Source of the DNA: RGIG4097 sp045613765
GTDB lineage: Bacteria; Bacillota; Clostridia; Christensenellales; CAG-917
Direction: 5' to 3'
Length of the DNA: 49,784 nt
NCBI GenBank assembly: GCA_045613765.1
Contig: JAZLBO010000013.1
Location: 1 to 49,784 of the forward strand
Both the position numbers and the translations under genes were made by a program. Below, piece by piece: positions 40,682-49,508 of this stretch; the stretch's first letter is position 1, and each line of letters opens with the position of its first letter. The notes below the pieces were generated by a model that saw only the letters and a program-made list of their open reading frames with translations, searched no databases and was not told where the DNA came from.

Positions 40682-41527
40682 TCAACTTTCTTTTGATATG
40701 CTATTGCTATTTTCTGCCGATTGGGGCTTGCCCTTTGTGCCACGAAGGACAACTCGGCTTTGGGGTGCATAAAAGTCGGTGCGTATGAGCCGTGACACCA
40801 CTTTTCCACCAACTTCATACTCAAGATATCCACGAGAGCGCAATCCAGCAGTGCCGTTTGTGTGGATCACTTCTTCGCCATACAGCAAGGTTTCATCATC
40901 TTTGTACATTGTGGCAAAAGGTATGACCTCCACTGTTTCTGACCTGCGCGATACCTTGCGCCCTGCCACGCCAAAGATACTGCATCTTACATACTTGCCG
41001 TCTGCCGTCATTTTGATTGTGATTGGGGCAGAAAGTGTGTTGACAAACCTGAAATCACTGCCACTTGACACCATAGCGTCAAAAGATGGAGCAACATATC
41101 CAACGGGCAAAGAGTGGGCTTGCACCCTTGTGATTGTCAAATCGGCAAGCAAAACTGCATTGTATAAGGTTGATGACACTTGACACACGCCACCACCAAT
41201 ACCTTCAACAAACTCCCCGTCTTTTATGATATATGCCGTCTTAAATCCGTTGTCTTCCGTGCGAGCGCCCACCACGTCATTGAAGGAAAACTCATCTTCG
41301 GGGGCAAGGGTTACCCCGTCAATTTTGTCCACTGCCACCTTGACGTTGTGCTTGCGATTGTCACCACTATCGCCATAGTAGGTATAAAAGGACGCAATCA
41401 TTTCAATCTTTGGATTTTCTGCCATAGCCACACCCCCACAAGAAAACATACTGCACATACCACATACTATGCAGACAAAGAGCGTGGTTGCCAATGCACC
41501 CTTTATTTTTGCAAAAATAAAACGCAT
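40682..41527 (-). CDS. Secreted VanW-family protein
   Basis: The 281-residue protein has a basic start, a hydrophobic signal segment (about 10-32, likely cut after VAMA) and a VanW domain with the signature GIGGGVCQVSSTLYNAVLLA (20 residues) and PVGYVAPSFD. The ~80-residue C-terminal part resembles the region after VanW in envelope proteins. VanW proteins are extracellular and of uncertain function, associated with peptidoglycan in Bacillota. The start is uncertain: ATG at 41527 lies inside a terminator-like hairpin and lacks a clear ribosome-binding site; TTG at 41563 directly follows the upstream stop. Confidence 0.82.
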   Translation of the reverse strand: MRFIFAKIKGALATTLFVCIVCGMCSMFSCGGVAMAENPKIEMIASFYTYYGDSGDNRKHNVKVAVDKIDGVTLAPEDEFSFNDVVGARTEDNGFKTAYIIKDGEFVEGIGGGVCQVSSTLYNAVLLADLTITRVQAHSLPVGYVAPSFDAMVSSGSDFRFVNTLSAPITIKMTADGKYVRCSIFGVAGRKVSRRSETVEVIPFATMYKDDETLLYGEEVIHTNGTAGLRSRGYLEYEVGGKVVSRLIRTDFYAPQSRVVLRGTKGKPQSAENSNSISKES

Positions 41528-41546
41528 ACGGGTAGTATGCGTTGTT
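41508..41546 (-). terminator. Terminator-like hairpin after the PHP gene, overlapping the VanW start
   Basis: AACGCATAC (41521-41529) and GTATGCGTT (41535-41543) form a perfect 9-bp stem, and the minus strand continues TTTTATTTTTG. It lies after the PHP stop (41564) but includes the presumed VanW ATG, so it could be a true terminator or an attenuator-like structure. Confidence 0.65.
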
Positions 41547-41563
41547 GTTTTATTTTGATACAA

Positions 41564-42358
41564 TCAATATCTAATCTTCAATGCTCTCAACGTTTGCTTG
41601 TCGGGTGTCACTTGGAAATCTTTGTCTTCATCTCCGTGGAAATCACTGCCACCTGTGATGATCAAACCATACTTTCTTGCAATCTTTGAAAACTCTGATT
41701 TGTCATAGTCGGTATATCTTGGATATTCAACTTCAATGCCGTCAAGTCCGTGGGCTTTCAAGCCACCAACAAGCAAGTCAAGCTTCTTGTCAAGCAAGTA
41801 CTTTTTGGGGTGTGCAAGTGATGCAATTCCACCATACTTTTTGATGAGTTTCACTGCATCCATAGGTGTTGTGCGCTTGATCTCTTGATAGGCTTGTCCC
41901 TTTGGTCCAAGATACTTTTCAAAGGCTTCATTGATATCCTTTACATAGCCCTTTTCAACCATCTCTTTTGCCATATTAAGTCTGCCCACACCTTCCATTT
42001 CTTCGGTGAAAGAAAGGGGCTTGCCAAGTTCATTAAGGCGACGCAAAATTGCACCGTTGCGTTTCTTTCTCATATCTTGAATTTTGGCAAGTTCTTCCTT
42101 AAACGCAGGGTTTTTATAGTCAAAATTGTAGCCTAAAATGTGGATTTCGCAATTTGAGAAACTGGAAATCTCTATGCCCACAAGCACTTTGACGCCCACT
42201 TCTTCCCCACGTTTGATGGCTTCATCAACGCCATTTACAGTGTCGTGGTCTGTGATTGCCACAACGTCAAGCCCTGTGCGTTTTGCCCAGTCAATGACTT
42301 GTGTTGGCGTCATACTGCCATCACTTGCTGTGGTATGCAAATGAAAATCTGCTTTCAT
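41564..42358 (-). CDS. PHP-domain phosphoesterase
   Basis: The 264-residue protein has the four PHP metal motifs: ADFHLHTTASDG, AITDHDTV, the HPKKY region and GGSDFHGD. Proteins of this size and pattern (YciV/RNase AM type) hydrolyse phosphoester bonds of nucleotides or RNA ends. Cytoplasmic location is expected. Its ATG overlaps the last base of the rmuC stop (TAATG) with GGAGGAAT upstream, so it is coupled to rmuC. Confidence 0.9.
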   Translation of the reverse strand: MKADFHLHTTASDGSMTPTQVIDWAKRTGLDVVAITDHDTVNGVDEAIKRGEEVGVKVLVGIEISSFSNCEIHILGYNFDYKNPAFKEELAKIQDMRKKRNGAILRRLNELGKPLSFTEEMEGVGRLNMAKEMVEKGYVKDINEAFEKYLGPKGQAYQEIKRTTPMDAVKLIKKYGGIASLAHPKKYLLDKKLDLLVGGLKAHGLDGIEVEYPRYTDYDKSEFSKIARKYGLIITGGSDFHGDEDKDFQVTPDKQTLRALKIRY

Positions 42359-43662
42359 TATTCCTCCATAAATCCAGATGCAATCTCGGTCATTTCTGTT
42401 GCGCCTGCAAAGCCTTCCAAAAGACCTTTGTTGTCATCCATATCTATCTTTGTCACTTGTTTGAGTTTTTCGTTGATTTTGTCACTCTTGTTTTGTGCAT
42501 TGTCAAGAGTTTTTTGCACTGTATCCATATTGGTCTTCAACTTGGCAAGGTAGTTGCTGAAGATGTCAAAATCCTTTTGGAAACGGACAAGAAGTTGAGA
42601 TATTTCCTTGCTCTTTTTCTCGATTGCCACAGATCTAAAGCCCATGCGCAAACTGTTGAGAAGTGCAGAAAGTGTTGTAGGGCCTGCCACCACAACTTTG
42701 CATTCTCTTTGCATTTTGTCAAGAAGTTCACTATCTCGCACAACTTCTGCATAGAGTCCTTCAACGGGAAGGTACATAACTGCAAAGTCTGTTGTCTTGG
42801 GGGGATTGATGTACTTATCTCTAATTGATCTTGCTTGGCGCACAACTGCCTCACGAAGCAGTTTGGCACTGTTTTCAATTGCGCTCATATCCCCTTGACT
42901 TGATGCATCAACAAGGCGACCATAGTCTTCCATGGGGAATTTGGCGTCAATGGGCAAGAATACCATGCCGTCGCCTACGCCGGGAAGTTTGATTGCAAAG
43001 TCAACCTTTGTATCTTCGCTCTTGTGCATCTTTTCTTGCTTGACATATTGTTCTTCAGTGAGAATTTGTTGGAGAAGGTTGTCAAGTGCCACTTCACCCC
43101 AAGTTCCACGGGTTTTGACGTTCTTGAAAATCTTGTTCAAGTCGCTGACGTCATGTTGCAAGCCTTGAAGTGCATTGAAAGTATTGTTGATTTCTTGAAG
43201 TCTATCTCCAACCAACTTAAATGATTGGTTGAATCTTTGCTCAAGATTTTGAGAGAGTTTTTCATCAACAACTTCTCTCATCTTTTCAAGTTGCTTTTCA
43301 TTATCCTTACGGACTGCCTCAAGTTGCTTTTGATTGTCTTCCTTGATTTGAAGGAGATTTTTTGTGTTCTCTGCCTTGATGTCGTCAAGTTTTCTTGAAA
43401 CGTCTTGCATAAAGGTGTCAATGCGTGTGGTCATATCCTTCGTTGCGCCTGTTTGTGCATTGACTGCTCCCGTGAGCATACTGTTTTCAATCTTGATGGT
43501 GGTTGCCACTTCTTTCTTCACGTCTTCGGCAAGTTTTTCTGCGTTGCCGTCAACCTGTGCGCCACCCTTTTTATTGTTGAGTATAAGTATTACAATGATT
43601 GCCACAAGTCCAACAACCATAACGACTGCCAAGGCTATGAGCAATTTCATTTCATCTGTCAT
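42358..43662 (-). CDS. rmuC: DNA recombination protein RmuC
   Basis: The 434-residue protein has one N-terminal membrane segment (about 6-28), a long coiled coil (about 50-170) and the RmuC nuclease-like domain with RGTWGEVALDNLL, FLPIDAKFPMEDY and FAVMYLPVEGLYAEV. RmuC limits recombination at inverted repeats. The start at 43662 follows AAGGAGTGG and overlaps the cca stop (ATGA). The length fits this start. Confidence 0.95.
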   Translation of the reverse strand: MTDEMKLLIALAVVMVVGLVAIIVILILNNKKGGAQVDGNAEKLAEDVKKEVATTIKIENSMLTGAVNAQTGATKDMTTRIDTFMQDVSRKLDDIKAENTKNLLQIKEDNQKQLEAVRKDNEKQLEKMREVVDEKLSQNLEQRFNQSFKLVGDRLQEINNTFNALQGLQHDVSDLNKIFKNVKTRGTWGEVALDNLLQQILTEEQYVKQEKMHKSEDTKVDFAIKLPGVGDGMVFLPIDAKFPMEDYGRLVDASSQGDMSAIENSAKLLREAVVRQARSIRDKYINPPKTTDFAVMYLPVEGLYAEVVRDSELLDKMQRECKVVVAGPTTLSALLNSLRMGFRSVAIEKKSKEISQLLVRFQKDFDIFSNYLAKLKTNMDTVQKTLDNAQNKSDKINEKLKQVTKIDMDDNKGLLEGFAGATEMTEIASGFMEE

Positions 43663-45005
43663 TTTCCACTCCTTTTTGCAATATATTGCAAGGCCTTCTC
43701 TCTTTTGCGATAAACGGGGTTTTTGACACTCTCCTTCCATAATTCATGGAGTGTCACGTTTCTCTCTTTGGGCTCGACACCCATTTCTATAAGGTCACGG
43801 CCGTTGACGGGCAAGTCGTGCACTGAAAAAGGTGCGCCTTCTTCAACCAAACGATTGTACGTTTCTCTCACAAAATTCTCGCTGGGATATACACCCGTTG
43901 CGCCATAGGTGTCTGCATCAATCAAGTCTGCAAGATCAAGGGCTATGGTGTTGTGCTCTGCCACAAACCAATCAAGTTTGGCTTTGTGCATATTTCTATT
44001 GATATTGACCATGTGATTTTCAATCAAATCACACACTCGCTTTGCCTTGTCCTTGGGCATCTTGAACCTTTCAAGAATTTGGACTGCCATATCCTTGCCA
44101 ATGTTTGCATGAATATAGGTGTTGTCATACTTTTCTCTGCAAGGGGGCTTGCCTATATCGTGAAGTAAGGTTGCCCATCTTACGTTTGGCTTTGACATCT
44201 TAAACGCCTCAAGGGTATGCACAAATCCGTCATACAAGTGGTATTTGGGATTTTGTTCAAATCCTTTCAGTGCCGTCATTTCTGGGAACAACTCATCAAC
44301 AAGACCAAGTTCGTCAAGAAGTTTCACCCCACGATAATGCGCATATTGTGTTTCGCTTGATGGGTGTTTTGTGTCGGCAAGGAATATCCTGTCTATTTCT
44401 TGATATATCCTTTCAACAGACAAGTCCTTCACATACTTTGCATATTTCTTGGCAGAATTGAAGGTGTCCTTGTCAATATCAAACCCCAACTCGCAAGCAA
44501 ATCTAACCATACGGAGTATTCTGTGTCCGTCTTCGGCAAACACTCTGTCGGGGTTGTCTGTGGTCTTGATTATCCTGTCTTTCACTTGGCTCAACACACC
44601 AAGAGGATCAACAATTTCATCACGGACGATATCAAGATAAAGGGCGTTGACACCAAAGTCGCGGCGCAATGCGTCAACCTTTATATCATCAGTGAAAACA
44701 ACTTGGCTTGGGGTGTGAGTGCCACTGCCATCAGGATAACTGTCTGTCCTAAACGTAGTGTATTCACAGGCGAAACCCCTGCCTGTTATTATAACGGTGC
44801 CAACACGCAGATTTTTGTCCAAAACAACAAAATCCGTATGTTTAAGCACTTGTTTGACTTCGTCAACTGTCAGTTGTGAGCATACGTCAACATCACTGCT
44901 CTCAATTCCAAGCAATGTATCACGGACGTAGCCACCCACTGCATATAGTGGTTTTTCCGTTGGGAAGAAACTGGCTATCTTGGTCAGTTTTGACCTATCA
45001 ACCAC
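43659..45005 (-). CDS. cca: CCA tRNA nucleotidyltransferase with HD domain
   Basis: The 448-residue protein has the nucleotidyltransferase motif AVGGYVRDTLLG with SSDVDVCS, RRDFGVNALY, the RRM-like EDGHRILRMVRFACELGF and a downstream HD domain (LLHDIGKP, about 275-400). It adds or repairs the tRNA 3' CCA; both tRNAs in this window already encode CCA, so repair is the likely role. The start is GTG at 45005 with AGAGG upstream, inside the end of hpt. Confidence 0.94.
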   Translation of the reverse strand: MVDRSKLTKIASFFPTEKPLYAVGGYVRDTLLGIESSDVDVCSQLTVDEVKQVLKHTDFVVLDKNLRVGTVIITGRGFACEYTTFRTDSYPDGSGTHTPSQVVFTDDIKVDALRRDFGVNALYLDIVRDEIVDPLGVLSQVKDRIIKTTDNPDRVFAEDGHRILRMVRFACELGFDIDKDTFNSAKKYAKYVKDLSVERIYQEIDRIFLADTKHPSSETQYAHYRGVKLLDELGLVDELFPEMTALKGFEQNPKYHLYDGFVHTLEAFKMSKPNVRWATLLHDIGKPPCREKYDNTYIHANIGKDMAVQILERFKMPKDKAKRVCDLIENHMVNINRNMHKAKLDWFVAEHNTIALDLADLIDADTYGATGVYPSENFVRETYNRLVEEGAPFSVHDLPVNGRDLIEMGVEPKERNVTLHELWKESVKNPVYRKREKALQYIAKRSGK

Positions 45006-45543
45006 CGTAAACCTCTGGGGCTAAGACGCAGACGTCAGGATAGTTTCTCAACTTTTGGTCATAGTCAAGACCATAGCCAACGACAAACTCATTGGGGATT
45101 GTAAAGCCAACATAATCTCCTTCAATGTCAACCTCACGTCTTGAGGGCTTGTCAAGGAAAGTGCAGACTTTCAATGATGCAGGTTCTCTTGCTGCAAACA
45201 TTTTCTTGAGATATTGGAGAGTGATGCCTGTGTCAATGATGTCTTCAACAATAATGACGTGCTTACCTTTGATAGGGCCAGACAAGTCCTTTGACATCTT
45301 CACTTCCCCTGTGGTGGTTGTGGTTGCGCCATAACTTGAAACTGCAATAAAGTCGCAATCCACGTCCCCTGTCAATCTACGGAACAAATCTGCAAAGAAC
45401 ATCACTGCGCCACGCAATGTGACCACAACGGTGTATTCCTTGCCTTCATAATCACGGTTGATTTGCTCTGCAAGTTCAGCAATTCTTTTCTGTGCTTGTT
45501 CTTCTGTGATGAGCACTTTTGCCACTTCTTTTCCGTATTTCAT
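44998..45543 (-). CDS. hpt: Hypoxanthine phosphoribosyltransferase
   Basis: The 181-residue enzyme has the PRPP motif VIIVEDIIDTGITLQYL, the N-terminal VVTLRGAVMFFADL and YVGFTIPNEFVVGYGLDY. It salvages hypoxanthine and guanine. AAAGGTGAG precedes the ATG. The tilS-hpt neighbourhood is conserved in Bacillota. No ftsH follows here; the gene runs into cca instead. Confidence 0.96.
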   Translation of the reverse strand: MKYGKEVAKVLITEEQAQKRIAELAEQINRDYEGKEYTVVVTLRGAVMFFADLFRRLTGDVDCDFIAVSSYGATTTTTGEVKMSKDLSGPIKGKHVIIVEDIIDTGITLQYLKKMFAAREPASLKVCTFLDKPSRREVDIEGDYVGFTIPNEFVVGYGLDYDQKLRNYPDVCVLAPEVYGG

Positions 45544-45571
45544 AACTCACCTTTATGTTTGATTGACTGTG

Positions 45572-46876
45572 TCAACCTTTGTATTTTGAGATTTTTGCCA
45601 TATTCTTGCCGTCTTCCACCTTCAAATCGGCAGATATTTCAACACCAAGAACAAAGAGAATTTCGTTTGAATTTTTATATCCGTCAGGTGCGCTTGCAAG
45701 GACAATCAAATCCTTTCTCTTGCGCAAGGGCACTTTCTTGTCTGTGAGAAAATCTCCAAGACTTTTACTGCCACCACCGAATTTACGGATCTTATCCTTT
45801 TCTCGTGGGTGACGAAGAACTGCTTGTGACGGCACTTTTGACAGGTCAATGATAAGTTCATCATCTTCCCTTTCAAACTTGTCCGTCTTTTCTACAGTTA
45901 TGATGCCTTCTATGGTTTCCCCTTTGAAAGGCGTTTCTTCAAGATTATCGGGGGTTGACAGTGCAGAAAACACAATCTTTTCTCCATCCTTATGTGCCAC
46001 TATGCCGTGGGGAAGGTCAAGTCGCTTTCCGTTTTCGCACTCTGCAAGGTCAAATATCAATGGATAGTGCCTTTCTTCAACGTCTTGTCTTACTCCAAGC
46101 CTTTCAAATATGACAAGGATTTTGCGCTTTGCAAGGGCAGGCTCTTGAAACTCGCTGGCATTGATATAACACTCGCCGTCAATTTCTTCAATTTCACTCA
46201 TTTGTGAAAGCAGGTATTCATCAATTTCCGTGGCGTTTCTTGACAATCTTGCCACTGCATCTGTCAGTGCAGGAAAACGCTTTTTCAGTTCCTTCACTTG
46301 ACTGCGAATATAGTTTCTTGTATATGTGTCATCTGTGTTGGTTTCGTCTTCAACGTAAGGGATATTATTCTTTGCAACATAGTCGTCAATATCTTCCCTT
46401 GTGTAGTCAATAAGGGGACGGATATATCCACCACTCACTTCGCTCATACCCTTTAAGCCACGGACACCTGTGCCACGAAGAATGCGCATAAGCACTGTTT
46501 CCACTTGATCATCTCGGTGATGGGCAAGGGCAACGTAGTCACACTTTCCTTCTCGGAGCAACTTGTCAAAGTGGAAATATCTCAACTCTCTTGCCCCTTG
46601 CTCTATGGTCAAGCCTTTGGCTTTTGCATAGGTGGGCGTGTCAAGATTTATGCTCAAACACTCAATGCCATTTGCCTTGCACCAGTCCAAAACAAACTGA
46701 CTGTCGCTGACTGACTTTGCACCCCTAATGCCGTGCTCAAAATTGACTGCAAAAAAAGGCGTCCCCGACACCTTGAAAGCATGGGCCAACGCCATAGAAT
46801 CTCTGCCCCCAGAAAGAGCAAGAGCAATCTTTGTGTTTTTGAGATATTCGCCTTTGAGGTGGATGTCTTTTGCCAT
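45572..46876 (-). CDS. tilS: tRNA(Ile)-lysidine synthase
   Basis: The 434-residue enzyme has the PP-loop ALSGGRDSMALAHA, HHRDDQVETVLMRILRGTG and RPLIDYTREDI, then the substrate-binding and C-terminal domains. It converts C34 of tRNA-Ile(CAU) to lysidine. There is no Shine-Dalgarno, and the promoter's -10 box ends six bases before the ATG, so a leaderless mRNA is expected. hpt follows by 28 bases. Confidence 0.96.
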   Translation of the reverse strand: MAKDIHLKGEYLKNTKIALALSGGRDSMALAHAFKVSGTPFFAVNFEHGIRGAKSVSDSQFVLDWCKANGIECLSINLDTPTYAKAKGLTIEQGARELRYFHFDKLLREGKCDYVALAHHRDDQVETVLMRILRGTGVRGLKGMSEVSGGYIRPLIDYTREDIDDYVAKNNIPYVEDETNTDDTYTRNYIRSQVKELKKRFPALTDAVARLSRNATEIDEYLLSQMSEIEEIDGECYINASEFQEPALAKRKILVIFERLGVRQDVEERHYPLIFDLAECENGKRLDLPHGIVAHKDGEKIVFSALSTPDNLEETPFKGETIEGIITVEKTDKFEREDDELIIDLSKVPSQAVLRHPREKDKIRKFGGGSKSLGDFLTDKKVPLRKRKDLIVLASAPDGYKNSNEILFVLGVEISADLKVEDGKNMAKISKYKG

Positions 46877-46882
46877 AGAATA

Positions 46883-46911
46883 AGTATAACCTTATTTTTC
46901 GGTTTTGTCTA
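46883..46911 (-). promoter_or_regulatory. tilS promoter touching the start codon
   Basis: On the minus strand TAGACA (46906-46911), a 17-base spacer and TATACT (46883-46888). Six bases later is the tilS ATG. The rest of 46912-47122 is A+T-rich with no gene seen. Confidence 0.78.
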
Positions 46912-47122
46912 TGGCAATTTTCGCATAGGCGTACGCGCAAGTGTTGATTTTTCTTGAAAAATCACTTCCTTGCCTTCAATCCACCTTATTAGAATATCAA
47001 AAACCATCAAACGTTTTTCGCTGTAAATTTTTGAAAAATTTTTATTTTTACAAAAAATAAAATTGTGCACCTTTGAGCGTTTCGCACCAAAATATCATTG
47101 ATTTTGTGCCCATTTTCTACTT

Positions 47123-49402
47123 TTATATTGCCACAAGGCGTAGCACCATAACCGTACAATCGTCTTCTGCACCCTTTTCTATGGCGTGTGCAAGAAGACT
47201 GTCTGCAAGGGTTTGTGGATTGGTGGTATTCGTTTCATTTACGGCATCTATCACGCCATTTTCTCCAAGTGCGTCCACAATTCCGTCAGTGGCAAGCACC
47301 ATCATATCCCCGTCATAAAGTTGATATTTGGCAGTGGTGGGATTGATTTTGTCAACAATTCCAACGGGTGGTGCAACGGACTTCAAAACTTCAATGGCAC
47401 TCTTGCGCAAAATAAAGCCTGATGGTGCGCCAAGTTTGATTATATCCACTCCACCATCGGCAGTGTCAACCACTGCAATGTCAAGGGCAGAAAAATGCTC
47501 GTCATTGACTATGCGCAATAGTTGATTGACAAGGGATAGGATAAGCCCATCATCAAACCCTGCTTTATAGAAATTCTCTATCATACTCAATGATTTCTTT
47601 GATGATAATGACGCCTTTTCGCCACTACCCATGCCGTCGGACAATGCAAATATCTTTTTGTTGAGAGCAGGGGAAAGTATTGCCTTGCTATCCCCCGACA
47701 CATCTTCGCCATCACGTCTTTTTTCTGCTACGCCATAAGCAACGTGGAAGGTGGGCGCAGATACAAGATGCACCGTCTTTTCTTCCCCTCGGTCTGTTAT
47801 CTTTTCTATGGCGTACGGGTTTTGCAAGCAGCATGACACCGTTTTAAGAAGCATAGTTTTGCCCACATCACTGTCACGGACTGTCAATGCTACTCGTGAT
47901 GATTTTCCGTTGCCTGCAATGACGGTTTCTGTGGCAACGATATTGTGTTTCATCAACTCATTTTCAAGGATTTCTTCATTTTCGCCACCAAAGGTTATAT
48001 TCTTACAATATTCCTTTGACAATGAGTCAAGGACAAGGGACATACCTGCAAACTGCTCTGCCATCATCTTCTTGCAGTTGATCATCTCTTTGCTTCCAAG
48101 GGTTTTCATTTTGTATTGTTCCCCGGCGTTGTTGATGACGGATATAAGATTGTGGGTTTTGACACATCTTGACGTGACAAAGGTTGGCACATCAAGGATT
48201 GTTGCCTTGCCACGAGTGAGCACTGCTTCGCACATACCTTCAAGGATAGATGAGGTGTCACTGCCAAGAGCAGCAAAACACTTGCTCTTTTCACTGCACT
48301 TGCCACAATAGTTTTTGGCGATTTCTTTTGACAATGCTTTGGCAGTATAGGGGTTGCTCTTGCCTTCTTGATCTTCAAGTGTGTCGGCAAGGTCTGCAAA
48401 GACGTCACTGACAGACAACAGTCTATTTGAAAGGCTATCCCTATCTCTATTTACCATTGCGCAAAGAGATGTGGTTTTATCTCGATTGGGGCGCAAAAAT
48501 CTACTGCGAATATCCTTGGGCAAAAATACGTACACAAGCCCACCAATCAAAGTCAAAATTGCATTTTCGTAGCCTATGCCGTTTACACCCAAGAACCAAA
48601 ATAGCAACATTACAAAGGTCATTGCCATCACTGATGCAAGCCTATGGAATACAAGCATTGACCACCCTACAAATGCCAACACAACGGCTATTCCAATGAG
48701 AGTGAAATCTATTGCAGACAGTGTTGCACCAAGAGAGAACAACAACCCCACAATCAACACACTGCCATGTTTGTCACTGGCAGAAAGGCACAACACAACA
48801 AATGGCAATATCAAATAAAACAGATTAAAGCCGTATATATCAACACCATAGCAACCATAGGCAAATGCGACGCAGAATATACCAAGACAAATATGCTCAT
48901 CAAGTGTAAAACGGCACTTTAACCCACGAATTAGCACTGCATAACATACGTTTGTGCAACAAAGTGCAAATAGTGTGGACACAACAAGTGTCAATGCAAA
49001 GCGCAATCCGCCACCTATTGTAAGTAGTGCAGTAAGACCTTCTGCAAGGGATGATATAAACACACAAAACAACACTGCCCAAGACGGCACGTTCTTTTTG
49101 AAGTGAGAATATATGAAGTATAAACCCACAAATACAATCGGTGGCACTGCAAGGAATACAAGCCCCAACCAGTCCGTCAAAAACACTCCGCCTGCAATTA
49201 TAAACATAGGAGATATGACAAGAAGATTTTGCCTTGCATAAGCAAGCCCACCAAAGAACCCCACTGCCAAAGCATACCCAATTTCACCCGTTGAGAAAAA
49301 TAGCAACATCAACAGGAATTCAAGGATATATTTCAGTGCCGTCTGTGGATTGATGACATAGGTTTTTGCTTTCTTTCTTTTTATACTAAGTTGTTTTTGC
49401 AT
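47123..49402 (-). CDS. spoIIE: Stage II sporulation protein E (membrane PP2C phosphatase)
   Basis: The 759-residue protein has about ten membrane segments in residues 20-300, a central regulatory region with cysteines (YCGKCSEKSKC) and a C-terminal PP2C domain (about 545-759) with FALSDGMGSGEKAS, LATDGIVDALG and AEDDCTVM. SpoIIE dephosphorylates SpoIIAA to activate sigma-F in the forespore. It indicates a sporulating lineage. The ATG lies in a perfect inverted repeat and lacks a Shine-Dalgarno. Placement next to tilS and hpt matches Bacillus. Confidence 0.95.
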   Translation of the reverse strand: MQKQLSIKRKKAKTYVINPQTALKYILEFLLMLLFFSTGEIGYALAVGFFGGLAYARQNLLVISPMFIIAGGVFLTDWLGLVFLAVPPIVFVGLYFIYSHFKKNVPSWAVLFCVFISSLAEGLTALLTIGGGLRFALTLVVSTLFALCCTNVCYAVLIRGLKCRFTLDEHICLGIFCVAFAYGCYGVDIYGFNLFYLILPFVVLCLSASDKHGSVLIVGLLFSLGATLSAIDFTLIGIAVVLAFVGWSMLVFHRLASVMAMTFVMLLFWFLGVNGIGYENAILTLIGGLVYVFLPKDIRSRFLRPNRDKTTSLCAMVNRDRDSLSNRLLSVSDVFADLADTLEDQEGKSNPYTAKALSKEIAKNYCGKCSEKSKCFAALGSDTSSILEGMCEAVLTRGKATILDVPTFVTSRCVKTHNLISVINNAGEQYKMKTLGSKEMINCKKMMAEQFAGMSLVLDSLSKEYCKNITFGGENEEILENELMKHNIVATETVIAGNGKSSRVALTVRDSDVGKTMLLKTVSCCLQNPYAIEKITDRGEEKTVHLVSAPTFHVAYGVAEKRRDGEDVSGDSKAILSPALNKKIFALSDGMGSGEKASLSSKKSLSMIENFYKAGFDDGLILSLVNQLLRIVNDEHFSALDIAVVDTADGGVDIIKLGAPSGFILRKSAIEVLKSVAPPVGIVDKINPTTAKYQLYDGDMMVLATDGIVDALGENGVIDAVNETNTTNPQTLADSLLAHAIEKGAEDDCTVMVLRLVAI

Positions 49403-49417
49403 AACTTAATTATGCAA
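49397..49417. promoter_or_regulatory. Inverted repeat over the spoIIE start codon
   Basis: TTGCATAA and TTATGCAA are perfect 8-bp inverted repeats with a 5-base centre; the spoIIE ATG (49402-49400) lies in one arm. On the minus strand CATAAT is six bases before the ATG, the spacing seen at other leaderless genes, but no -35 box is evident. Confidence 0.5.
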
Positions 49418-49423
49418 ATAAAA

Positions 49424-49456
49424 AACCGTACAAACTTTCGGTTGTACGGTGTTTTT
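49424..49456 (-). terminator. Terminator of the yerC-like gene
   Basis: On the minus strand CCGTACAA pairs with TTGTACGG around a 7-8 base loop, followed by TTTTTTATTT. It separates yerC from spoIIE. Confidence 0.85.
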
Positions 49457-49508
49457 TGTCGTATTTTTTTGTTTCTTGATTATTATCTCAACTTTGGGCG
49501 TATAAGGC

